From: Mesorhizobium_K marinum
Lineage (GTDB): Bacteria; Pseudomonadota; Alphaproteobacteria; Rhizobiales; Rhizobiaceae
DNA length: 64,000 nt
Direction: 5' to 3' (one strand)
NCBI RefSeq assembly: GCF_040813715.1
Contig: NZ_JBFOCH010000008.1
Below the pieces are notes generated by a model. The model was not told the DNA's origin. It was given only the letters and a program-made list of their open reading frames with translations, and made no database searches. Of this stretch, positions 29,744 to 37,579 are shown one piece after another (the stretch's first letter is position 1; every line of letters starts with the position of its first letter). Made by a program: the position numbers and the translations under genes.

Positions 29744-30696
29744 TTACGGCTTCCACCTCAGGAAGTTGGCAATCAGCGCCAGGCCGAGCGCCTGGCTCTT
29801 CTCGGGATGGAACTGGGTGCCGGCGAGGTTGTCCTTCGACACGGCCGCGGTCACCGGCCCGCCATAGTCGGTGGTGGCCACGACGTCGCCGGCGTCGCGT
29901 ACGTCGAGATGATAGGAATGCACGAAATAGGCGTGGAGACCGTTGTCGCCGGTCGCGATCCCGCTGAACAGCGGATGCTCNCCACGGCCGCTGTCACCGG
30001 ACCGCCATAGTCGGTGGTGGCCACGACGTCGCCGGCGTTGCGTGCGTCGAGATGATAGGAATGCACGAAATAGGCGTGGAGACCGTTGTCGCCGGTCGCG
30101 ATCCCGCTGAACAGCGGATGCTCGCGTCGCAACTGCAGCGTGTTCCAGCCGATCTGGGGGATCTTCAGCCGGGGATCGCCGGNGACGTCGCCGGCGTCGC
30201 GTACGTCGAGATGATAGGAATGCACGAAATAGGCGTGGAGACCGTTGTCGCCGGTCGCGATCCCGCTGAACAGCGGATGCTCGCGTCGCAACTGCAGCGT
30301 GTTCCAGCCGATCTGGGGGATCTTCAGCCGGGGATCGCCGGGCGTGATCTCCCTGACATCCCCCGCGATCCAGCCGAAGCCGGGCGTGGTGACGCGTTCC
30401 AGGCCGCGTTCGGACATCAGCTGCATGCCGACGCAGATGCCGAGAAAGGGCCGCGCCCTGGCGATGGCGACCTCCTCGATCGCCTCCCACATGCCGGAGA
30501 CCGCGCGCAGGCCGGCCGCGCAATCGGCATAGGCGCCGACGCCCGGCAGAACGATGCGGTCGGCCGTGCGCACGCGCTCGGCGTCGGCCGTCAGGTCGAT
30601 CTCCGCCGAAAGGCCTGCCTTGAGCGCCGCGCGCTCGAAGGCCTTGGTGGCCGAGCGCAGGTTGCCCGAACCGTAGTCGATGATCGCAACGCGCAT
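29744..30696 (-). CDS. hisH: Imidazole glycerol phosphate synthase, glutaminase subunit
   Basis: Class-I glutamine amidotransferase supplying ammonia to HisF. MRVAIIDYGSGNLRS start, nucleophile Cys88 in LGICVGMQ, and the catalytic His/Glu in GTQFHPEKS. Two gaps (29981, 30183) produce three partly redundant copies of the middle of the gene (about 29839-29980, 29982-30182, 30184-30341). Removing 143 and 159 bp leaves 651 bp, exactly 216 aa, the standard length. The start shares one base with the DUF2628 stop. Confidence 0.96.
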
Positions 30697-31172
30697 CAGT
30701 TTCTTCCCGGATAGTCGAAAAGGCCGAGCGCCGGACCGGACTGCAATCTGCCGACGGACGGGACAACGGCGCGGGGTGGTGCCGGCGCCGCTTCGACCAC
30801 CGCGCCGTCGCCGGCGAGATACCTTATCTCGGCTTCGGCCCGGTTGCCGGCCTCGACAACGCCCCATTCGACCCAGCCGCGCCGCCTCAGCGCGTTGACG
30901 CGGAGCGCCGGACCTTCGAGGCCGACAAACAGCGAGATCAGCAGCGAAAGCGCCGCCCCGAGGGGGCCATAACCCGCCATTTCACCCAGAGCCGTCAGAG
31001 CAATGCTTGCGGCCAGCGCCAGGATGGCCTCCGTCCACAGCCGGTGCCAGGCCAGCCAGAGCGGCGGCACCAGGAAGGCGAGGAAGGCAAAACCATCGCG
31101 CACGATGACGGCGCGCTCGGCCGCCTGCGTCGCGTCCGCGCCCGGCGGTTCCATGACGACATGGATAGCCAT
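30696..31172 (-). CDS. DUF2628 membrane protein
   Basis: 158-aa protein with MAIHVVMEPP at the N-terminus, two to three hydrophobic helices (about 28-95) and a soluble C-terminal third. It matches the DUF2628 family commonly lodged between hisB and hisH in Rhizobiales. It starts 2 bp after hisB and overlaps hisH by one base. Function unknown. Confidence 0.85.
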   Translation of the reverse strand: MAIHVVMEPPGADATQAAERAVIVRDGFAFLAFLVPPLWLAWHRLWTEAILALAASIALTALGEMAGYGPLGAALSLLISLFVGLEGPALRVNALRRRGWVEWGVVEAGNRAEAEIRYLAGDGAVVEAAPAPPRAVVPSVGRLQSGPALGLFDYPGRN

Positions 31173-31174
31173 TT

Positions 31175-31774
31175 CTATCCCTTCAGGCTGCCCTTGGTGG
31201 ACGGCACCGCATCGGGCTGGCGCGGATCGCGCTCCAGCGCCGCGCGCAGCACGCGCGCCACCGCCTTGAAGCAGGTTTCGGCGATATGGTGGTTGTTGGC
31301 GCCGTAATGGTTGGTGACATGCAGCGTGACGCCGGCGTTCTGCGCCAGAGCGTGAAAGAACTCGCGCACCAGTTCGGTATCGAAGGTGCCGATCTTGGGG
31401 GCGGAGAAGGCGACGTTCCAGACCAGGTACGGCCGGCCCGACACGTCGATCGCCGCACACGTCAGCGTCTCGTCCATGGCGAGGTCGATCGAGGCATAGC
31501 GCATGATGCCGCGCCGCTCGCCGAGCGCCTTCGACAGCGCCTGCCCGATCGCAATGCCGGTATCCTCGACCGTGTGGTGGTCGTCGATATGCAGGTCGCC
31601 CTTGGCCTTCACCCTCATGTCGATCAGCGAATGCCTGGAGAGCTGGTCGAGCATATGGTCGAAGAAGCCGACGCCGGTGGCCATCTCGGCCTTGCCGACG
31701 CCATCCACGTCGAGCGAGACCGAAATCTCGGTCTCCCTGGTCTTGCGGGCGACTTCTGCGGAACGGGATGCCAT
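31175..31774 (-). CDS. hisB: Imidazoleglycerol-phosphate dehydratase
   Basis: 199-aa monofunctional HisB, first gene of the his cluster here. Mn-binding motifs are GFFDHMLDQLSRH and HIDDHHTVEDTGIA in the first half, repeated as REFFHALAQNAG and HYGANNHHIAE in the second. ATG at 31774. It diverges from hslV across a 184-bp region holding a perfect 20-bp palindrome. Confidence 0.97.
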   Translation of the reverse strand: MASRSAEVARKTRETEISVSLDVDGVGKAEMATGVGFFDHMLDQLSRHSLIDMRVKAKGDLHIDDHHTVEDTGIAIGQALSKALGERRGIMRYASIDLAMDETLTCAAIDVSGRPYLVWNVAFSAPKIGTFDTELVREFFHALAQNAGVTLHVTNHYGANNHHIAETCFKAVARVLRAALERDPRQPDAVPSTKGSLKG

Positions 31775-31854
31775 TGCGGAGGTCCTGCTGGTCGAAAGCG
31801 TCCGCCTTCTACCAGCATGGTCGGGCGATTGCCAGTTGCCATGCCGGCCGCCCG

Positions 31855-31874
31855 GGGCGATTTGCAAATCGCCC
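31855..31874. promoter_or_regulatory. 20-bp perfect palindrome in hisB/hslV intergenic region
   Basis: GGGCGATTTGCAAATCGCCC reads identically on both strands. It has no T-tract, so it is more likely an operator than a terminator. A second inverted repeat, GCATA-CA-TATGC, follows at 31881-31892. They lie between two divergent operons. Confidence 0.5.
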
Positions 31875-31958
31875 TCTCCTGCATACATATGCGGCGACAA
31901 TCTCGTACCGCGCGGACCGCCGACATTTTCGGGACCCGCGCGAAATCGGAGCAGAACC

Positions 31959-32510
31959 ATGTCCAACGAATTGACCATGCACGCCACGACCATCGTAACG
32001 GTGCGCAAGGGCGGCAAGGTCGTGATAGCCGGCGACGGCCAGGTCAGCCTCGGCCAGACCGTGATGAAGGGCAATGCGCGAAAGGTCCGCCGGATCGGCG
32101 CCAACGGCAACGTCATCGCAGGCTTCGCCGGCGCCACCGCGGACGCATTCACCCTGCTCGAGCGCCTCGAGGCGAAGCTGGAGCAGTATCCCGAGCAACT
32201 CACCCGCGCCTGCGTCGAACTGGCGAAGGACTGGCGGACCGACCGCTATCTGCGCCATCTCGAGGCGATGATGCTGGTCGCCGACAGGAACGTATCGCTC
32301 GCCATCACCGGCAACGGCGACGTGCTGGAGCCCGAACACGGCGTCATGGCGATCGGCTCCGGCGGCAACTACGCGCTGGCCGCGGCGCGCGCGCTGATCG
32401 ACACCGACAAGGACGCCGAGGAGATTGCCCGCAAGGCCATGCAGATCGCCTCCGACATCTGCGTCTACACCAACAATAACTTCGTCGTCGAAACGCTCGA
32501 TGCCGCCTGA
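31959..32510 (+). CDS. hslV: HslV protease subunit (ClpQ)
   Basis: N-terminal-nucleophile (proteasome-like) peptidase of the HslUV ATP-dependent protease. 183 aa; MSNELTMHATTIVTVRKGG shows the processing site before the catalytic Thr, followed by VVIAGDGQVSLGQTVMKGNARKV. GSGGNYALAAARAL is conserved. Two small genes separate it from its unfoldase partner hslU in the same direction. Confidence 0.97.
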   Translation: MSNELTMHATTIVTVRKGGKVVIAGDGQVSLGQTVMKGNARKVRRIGANGNVIAGFAGATADAFTLLERLEAKLEQYPEQLTRACVELAKDWRTDRYLRHLEAMMLVADRNVSLAITGNGDVLEPEHGVMAIGSGGNYALAAARALIDTDKDAEEIARKAMQIASDICVYTNNNFVVETLDAA

Positions 32511-33000
32511 GGCGCGGTACGACTTCCGTGCGGTGACGGAGGACGACCTGCCGCTCCTGGCGGCTTGGCTCGCCGAACCGCACCTCGCCGAATGGTGGGA
32601 CGATCCAGAGACCGAGATCGCCGCCATCCGGGAAGCAATGGACAGCATCGAGACCGAGCCGCTGATCGTCGAACTCGACGGGCGGCCGATCGCGTATCTC
32701 CAGAGCTACGACCCGCACCTCGAGGACGACCATCCCTACCAGGACCAGCCTTTCGGCACGCTCGGCATCGACATCTCGATCGGCCCGCCGGACCTCGTCG
32801 GCAAGGGACATGGATCGGCCATCGTGCGGCAGTACGCCGAGCTGCTCCTCGAAGAGGGGGCGCCGCGCGTGATCATCGACCCTCATCCGGAGAACCTCAG
32901 GGCCATCCGGGCCTATGAAAAGGCGGGATTTCGTGCTTTCGAGCGCCGCGACACGATCTATGGCCCGGCGCTGATGATGGCGCTCGACGCGGAGGGATAA
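32500..33000 (+). CDS. GNAT acetyltransferase, AAC(6')/siderophore type
   Basis: 166-aa N-acetyltransferase (Acetyltransf_8/AAC6' type) with the acetyl-CoA pyrophosphate loop around DLVGKGHGSAIVRQY and the substrate-side EWWDDPE motif. The ATG at 32500 overlaps the last 11 bp of hslV, so the genes are co-transcribed. The insertion between hslV and hslU is common in rhizobia; substrate unknown. Confidence 0.88.
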   Translation: MPPEARYDFRAVTEDDLPLLAAWLAEPHLAEWWDDPETEIAAIREAMDSIETEPLIVELDGRPIAYLQSYDPHLEDDHPYQDQPFGTLGIDISIGPPDLVGKGHGSAIVRQYAELLLEEGAPRVIIDPHPENLRAIRAYEKAGFRAFERRDTIYGPALMMALDAEG

Positions 33001-33005
33001 AAAAC

Positions 33006-33599
33006 ATGCCGGCGGCACACCGAAACGGATCGAGACAAGCCGATCCCGGACGCATCGGACTCTATCTCGTCGTCGGCATCATCGCATTCCAGGCCGTTGC
33101 GCTCTATGCCATGGGCCGCATCCCGATCTGCGAATGCGGCACCGTCAAGCCGTGGCACGGCGTGGTGCAGAGTTCGGAGAACTCCCAGCACATCACCGAC
33201 TGGTACACGCCGTCCCACATCATCCACGGCTTCCTGTTCTATGCCTTGTCGCGGTTCCTGTTCCCGCGCGCGCCCCTGCTCATGCGGCTGGCCTTCGCGG
33301 CCGGCGTGGAAGTCGCTTGGGAACTCGTCGAGAACAGCGACTTCATCATCAACCGCTACCGCGAGGCCACGATCTCGCTCGACTATTTCGGCGATTCGAT
33401 CGTCAACTCGGTCTCGGACACGCTGGCCATGGTGCTGGGGTTTGTGATGGCGGCGCGGCTCCCTATATCTGTGGTCGTGGCCCTCGCGATCATCTTCGAG
33501 CTCGGCACGGGCTACATCATCCGGGACAATCTGACGCTCAACGTGATCATGCTGCTGCATCCGTTCGAGTTCATCAGGCAGTGGCAAAGTGGACTTTAG
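33006..33599 (+). CDS. DUF2585 (UPF0314) inner-membrane protein
   Basis: 197 aa with about four membrane helices and the conserved CECGTVKPWHGVVQSSENSQ and HIIHGFLFYAL motifs characteristic of UPF0314/DUF2585. It sits 3 bp before hslU in the hslV-GNAT-DUF2585-hslU unit. Conserved Cys/His residues hint at metal or redox chemistry, but no function is known. Confidence 0.9.
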   Translation: MPAAHRNGSRQADPGRIGLYLVVGIIAFQAVALYAMGRIPICECGTVKPWHGVVQSSENSQHITDWYTPSHIIHGFLFYALSRFLFPRAPLLMRLAFAAGVEVAWELVENSDFIINRYREATISLDYFGDSIVNSVSDTLAMVLGFVMAARLPISVVVALAIIFELGTGYIIRDNLTLNVIMLLHPFEFIRQWQSGL

Positions 33600-33602
33600 T
33601 AG

Positions 33603-34913
33603 ATGAGCACCTTCTCCCCCCGCGAAACCGTTTCCGAACTCGATCGCTTCATCATCGGCCAGAAGGACGCCAAGCGCGCCGTCGCCATAGCCCTGCGCAA
33701 CCGCTGGCGCCGCCAGCAGCTCGACGGCCAGATGCGCGAAGAGGTCATGCCCAAGAACATCCTGATGATCGGGCCGACGGGCGTCGGCAAGACCGAGATA
33801 TCGCGCCGCCTCGCCAAGCTGGCTGGGGCGCCGTTCGTCAAGGTCGAGGCCACCAAGTTCACCGAGGTCGGCTATGTCGGCCGCGACGTCGAGCAGATCA
33901 TCCGCGATCTCGTCGAGATCGCCATCGTGCTGGTGCGCGAGAGGATGCGCGAGGACGTCAAGGCACGCGCGCATATCAACGCCGAGGAGCGCGTGCTCGA
34001 CGCGCTGGTCGGCAAGACCGCCTCGCCGGCGACCCGCGACAGCTTCCGCAAGAAGCTGCGCGAAGGGGCGCTCGACGACAAGGAAATCGAGATCGAGGTG
34101 GCCGACACCGGAACCGGCGGCATGCCGAGCTTCGACATCCCCGGCATGCCCGGGGGTAGCGTCGGCGTCCTGAACATCAACGACATGCTGCAGAAGGCGA
34201 TGGGCGGGCAGCGCACCAAGACGCGCAAGACGACCGTCAAGGAGTCCTACGACGTCCTCGTCAACGACGAGTCCGACAAGCTGCTCGACCAGGACGAAGT
34301 GGTGCGCCAGGCGATGGAATCGGCCGAGAACGACGGCATCGTCTTCCTCGACGAGATCGACAAGATCGCCGCCCGCTCGGGCGTCGCCGGCGGGCCTTCG
34401 CGCGAGGGCGTACAGCGCGACCTGCTGCCGCTCGTCGAGGGGACGACGGTCGCGACCAAGTACGGCCCGATCAAGACCGACCACATCCTGTTCATCGCCT
34501 CGGGCGCGTTCCACGTCTCCAAGCCGTCCGACCTGCTGCCCGAACTTCAGGGCCGCCTGCCCATCCGCGTCGAGTTGCGCGCGCTGGAAAAGGACGATTT
34601 CGTGCGCATCCTGACTGAGACGGAAGCGAGCCTGATCAAGCAGTATATCGCGCTGATGGCGACCGAGGGCGTCGCGCTCGACTTCACCGACGACGCCATC
34701 GACCAGCTCGCGCAGATCGCGGTCGACCTCAACGCCAACGTCGAGAACATCGGCGCGCGGCGTCTGCAGACGGTGATGGAGCGCGTGCTCGACGATATCT
34801 CCTACAACGCGCCCGACCGCAGTGGCTCCACCGTCAAGGTCGACGCCGCCTATGTCGAGAAGCATGTCGGAGACCTCGCCAAGAACACCGACCTTTCGCG
34901 CTTCATCCTCTAG
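33603..34913 (+). CDS. hslU: HslU unfoldase (ClpY)
   Basis: AAA+ ATPase that unfolds substrates for HslV. 436 aa, normal length; Walker A GPTGVGKTE (about 57-65), pore motif GYVGRD, Walker B VFLDEIDKIA and C-terminal DLSRFIL, which inserts into HslV. It directly follows DUF2585. Confidence 0.98.
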   Translation: MSTFSPRETVSELDRFIIGQKDAKRAVAIALRNRWRRQQLDGQMREEVMPKNILMIGPTGVGKTEISRRLAKLAGAPFVKVEATKFTEVGYVGRDVEQIIRDLVEIAIVLVRERMREDVKARAHINAEERVLDALVGKTASPATRDSFRKKLREGALDDKEIEIEVADTGTGGMPSFDIPGMPGGSVGVLNINDMLQKAMGGQRTKTRKTTVKESYDVLVNDESDKLLDQDEVVRQAMESAENDGIVFLDEIDKIAARSGVAGGPSREGVQRDLLPLVEGTTVATKYGPIKTDHILFIASGAFHVSKPSDLLPELQGRLPIRVELRALEKDDFVRILTETEASLIKQYIALMATEGVALDFTDDAIDQLAQIAVDLNANVENIGARRLQTVMERVLDDISYNAPDRSGSTVKVDAAYVEKHVGDLAKNTDLSRFIL

Positions 34914-35019
34914 CGGCAATCGAAGGAACGATGCGCTTGGCCGCCTCCCCTCGACTCAGGCCGGCGCATCCCATAATTTGCGCACCGGCTTTGAGGGGCG
35001 ACTCTCGCGGGTTTGGTGG

Positions 35020-36018
35020 ATGATCGGGCAGTTGTTCTTCGGACAGGCATCGCCTTCGGGCAGATTTTCGGGGCGCGCCATTCTGGCCGCGCTTGTGTTT
35101 TTCGCCGGCATCTCGCTGGCGCATGCCGCCACGCTGGTGCCCCCCGGCAACCGGTCGGCCGAGCAGCCCGGGGTTCCCGGCGGGTCGACCAAACGCACCA
35201 AGGCCGGCGGCACGACCTTCGAGGCCAAGTACCGCAAGGTCTACGCCTTGTTGAAGAACGACAGCGCGCTACGCAAGAAGATCGTCGCGGCGGCCCGGGC
35301 CTACGGCATCGACCCGATCCACATCGCCGGCGCGATCGTCGGCGAGCACACCTACAATGTCGACGCCTACGACAGGCTGCAAACCTACTACGTCAAGGCT
35401 GTCGCTTACCTGAAGGCCGACCTTTCCTTCGCCTATGACGGCGAGAACGTGTCCGACTTCGTCCGCCGCCCGCAATTCGCTGAATGCACGGCGTCGTCGA
35501 GCTACGAGCTTTGGTCCTGTCGCGAGCGCGTCTGGAACAGGGCCTTCCGCGGCAAGACGGTCGACGGGACGGCCTTTCCGAACAACCGCTTCGCCGCCGT
35601 CTTCTTCCAGCCCTTCTATGCCGGCCAGACATTCGGGCTCGGCCAGCTCTCGCCGCTCACCGCCTTGCAGATGAGCGATCTCGTGAACCGGGTCTCGGGC
35701 CTGCCGCGCCTCGACGCCAACGATCCGAACCAGGTCTATGAGACGATCATGGACCCGGACCTGACGCTGGACTACGTCGCGGCGGCGCTCAGGAAGTCGA
35801 TCGACGCCTATGCGGAGATCGCCGGTTTCGACATCTCCCAGAATCCCGGCATCACCGCCACGCTCTACAATATCGGCAATCCTGATGTCCGCGCACGCGC
35901 CCTGAAGCGCGAGAACGCCGAGCGCGCCAGCCGGGGCGAGGCGCCCCGCTTCCCGGAAGAGAACTATTACGGCTGGCTGGTCAACGAGAAGCTGCCTGAG
36001 CTGCAGGCATTGTTCTAG
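35020..36018 (+). CDS. DUF1402 family exported protein
   Basis: 332 aa with an N-terminal signal sequence (hydrophobic AILAALVFFAGISLAHA) and a mature domain resembling lysozyme-fold proteins of the DUF1402 family: GIDPIHIAGAIVGEHTYNVD, where the Glu could be catalytic, and FGLGQLSPLTALQMSD, which recalls transglycosylase motifs. The ATG at 35020 was selected; longer upstream starts run antisense-like. The gene is a regular hslU neighbour in Rhizobiales. A wall-lytic role is inference. Confidence 0.82.
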   Translation: MIGQLFFGQASPSGRFSGRAILAALVFFAGISLAHAATLVPPGNRSAEQPGVPGGSTKRTKAGGTTFEAKYRKVYALLKNDSALRKKIVAAARAYGIDPIHIAGAIVGEHTYNVDAYDRLQTYYVKAVAYLKADLSFAYDGENVSDFVRRPQFAECTASSSYELWSCRERVWNRAFRGKTVDGTAFPNNRFAAVFFQPFYAGQTFGLGQLSPLTALQMSDLVNRVSGLPRLDANDPNQVYETIMDPDLTLDYVAAALRKSIDAYAEIAGFDISQNPGITATLYNIGNPDVRARALKRENAERASRGEAPRFPEENYYGWLVNEKLPELQALF

Positions 36019-36046
36019 GCATCACTGCCTGGCGGCTGCGCGGAAA

Positions 36047-36142
36047 TCAGTTCTGGACCGAAGCCGAGTCGATGATGATAGCGGTCACGTGGCCGAGCTT
36101 CTCGCGCTTCGCCACTTCGGGCTTGCTGTAGGTCTTCTTCAT
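36047..36142 (-). CDS. 31-aa RiPP-precursor-like peptide
   Basis: ATG at 36142 with GGGGG 5-6 nt upstream encodes a 31-residue peptide beginning MKKTYSKPEVAKREKL and ending IIIDSASVQN. The spacing Tyr5, Pro8, Val10, Thr20 matches the leader pattern Y-x2-P-x-L-x9-T of lasso-peptide precursors recognised by RRE domains, although the usual central Gly is absent. Similar orphan peptides with a K-x-Y-x-K-P leader are, to my knowledge, frequent in Rhizobiales and are annotated as putative RiPP precursors. No processing enzyme is adjacent; neighbours are DUF1402 (convergent) and DoxX. The core may be the short tail after Ala21. Confidence 0.6.
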   Translation of the reverse strand: MKKTYSKPEVAKREKLGHVTAIIIDSASVQN

Positions 36143-36197
36143 CGGAACCCCCGCCTGACGTCGTTTTCATCTTAGGTTCCACAAACCGCCCCCAGCG

Positions 36198-36590
36198 TCA
36201 ACGCTCGCGGTGCCACGGGAAGATCGCGCGCAGGTCCGGATCTCGCAGCCACAGGCCGCCCCACATGACCAGTCCGAGATAGACAGAGAACAACTGGTTG
36301 CTGACGAGCGGAGTGCCGGCTCGAACCTGCGTCGCCATCGCGCCGCCGAGCAACCCCGTCATGACGACGGCGCCGAACACCGACGTCTTCGGAAAGACAT
36401 AGAGCAGGACGAGCACGAGTTCGGTAACACCGATGGCAAGCACGTAGCCGTCCGGCCAGCCGAGCTGGCGCATGGTTTCCTCGGCAACAGGCATCCCCAG
36501 CAGCTTCGGCGTGATCGAAGCGCCGAGCATGAACAGCACGAAAAGGGCGGACAGCAGCCAGCCGGCAATGGTCATGGTTCTGGAATTCAT
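36198..36590 (-). CDS. DoxX-family membrane protein
   Basis: 130 aa with four hydrophobic helices and the DoxX-type pattern (GASITPKLLGMP near the start, LELVLVLLYVFP-like middle, GGLWLRDPDLRAIFP end). ATG at 36590. DoxX-like proteins are small quinone- or redox-associated membrane proteins of mostly unknown function. It is a monocistronic-looking gene with 60 bp between it and the XRE gene. Confidence 0.82.
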   Translation of the reverse strand: MNSRTMTIAGWLLSALFVLFMLGASITPKLLGMPVAEETMRQLGWPDGYVLAIGVTELVLVLLYVFPKTSVFGAVVMTGLLGGAMATQVRAGTPLVSNQLFSVYLGLVMWGGLWLRDPDLRAIFPWHRER

Positions 36591-36653
36591 GATGCACTCC
36601 TTGAGCGTGTATCGCCCAAGGACGCGCCGGGATCACCTGTCCCGACATCGCCG

Positions 36654-37037
36654 TCAGTCGTCGTATCGACCATGCGCCCGGCTGTCCGGGCCGTCCAGGG
36701 CGTCGATCAGCCCCGCGAGTGTGGTTGCATCGAGGCTGCCGATCCGTTCGGCAAGCCGGTTGGCCAGTTCGGTTGCCTGCGGCGACAGGCCCGACGTGTC
36801 GATGACGACGCGCGGCCGCGACTGCCCGGCAAGCCGCAGAACCTCCTCCGCATCGTCCCAGATGATGTTGAAATAGCCGATGATCTTCTGCAGCAGGGCC
36901 CAGGTCGGCACGCCGCGGCGTCCGTGCTCGAGCGCCGACAGATAGGCAGCGCTGACGCCGAGCGCCGTGGCCATCTGCTTCTGACTGACGCCCTTCCGGC
37001 GGCGCAGTTCGCGAAGCTTGAGGCCGAGCGGCGTCAC
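36654..37037 (-). CDS. XRE-family transcriptional regulator
   Basis: 127 aa with an N-terminal helix-turn-helix (LRELRRRKGVSQKQMATALGVS, about 7-28, then YLSALEHGRRG) and a C-terminal helical region. The GTG at 37037 was chosen because GGAGG lies 5 nt before it and because it overlaps the Smr-gene stop (GTGA); the longer frame has no family support. It ends the mltA-smr-xre unit, near oriC in many Rhizobiales. Confidence 0.9.
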   Translation of the reverse strand: MTPLGLKLRELRRRKGVSQKQMATALGVSAAYLSALEHGRRGVPTWALLQKIIGYFNIIWDDAEEVLRLAGQSRPRVVIDTSGLSPQATELANRLAERIGSLDATTLAGLIDALDGPDSRAHGRYDD

Positions 37038-37579
37038 GATTTCCTCCGGATCCGGAGGTAGAGAGCCCCCTCGCCGCCGTGGTGGCGCGCCGACACGTCG
37101 TGGCTCGACACCAAAGCCCGAAACGGCGGCGTCGCCAGCCACGCCGGAACCTGCCGCTTCAGGATGCCGTCGCCGCCGGACGAGAATCCCTTGCCGGTGA
37201 TGACGAGGACATAGCGCACGCCGCGGTCATGGGCGCGCTTCAGGAACGACAGAAGGAGCGCATGCGCCTCGCTCTGCGTCATGCCGTGCAGGTCGACGCG
37301 GCCCTCGATCGGCAGCTTGCCGCGCGAAAGCTTGTCGAGCGTCGGACGGTCCAGCGCATGCCTCAGGTGCAGCGACTTGGCCAGCGTCGGCGCCGCCGCC
37401 GCAGCAGGCGGCCGACTTTCGGTCGCGGGAGCCACCTTGTCCTGTACCGCTGACGCGGCCGGTTCGGGCGCCGGCGCGCTGCGCCCTTTCAGCGGCCTGG
37501 TCGACCGGGCGACCAGGTTCCAGAGGACGCGATCCTCGTCGGACAGCGCGCTGCCCGGCCGATCCGTCTTCCGGCTCAC
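37034..37579 (-). CDS. Smr domain protein
   Basis: 181 aa. The first ~85 residues are low-complexity and Ala/Pro-rich; the rest is a Smr (small MutS-related) domain with DLHGMTQSEAHALLLSFL, VLVITGKG and the Gly-rich HHGGEGALYLRIR. Smr domains nick or bind branched DNA or RNA; recent work on bacterial homologues points to mRNA cleavage in ribosome rescue. ATGA overlap with mltA. Confidence 0.9.
   Translation of the reverse strand: MSRKTDRPGSALSDEDRVLWNLVARSTRPLKGRSAPAPEPAASAVQDKVAPATESRPPAAAAAPTLAKSLHLRHALDRPTLDKLSRGKLPIEGRVDLHGMTQSEAHALLLSFLKRAHDRGVRYVLVITGKGFSSGGDGILKRQVPAWLATPPFRALVSSHDVSARHHGGEGALYLRIRRKS

Noticed and set aside
29839..30341. Three tandem ~150-bp units, considered as a CRISPR-like or minisatellite array
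   Set aside because: They are overlapping copies of hisH coding sequence separated by single Ns, without spacers.
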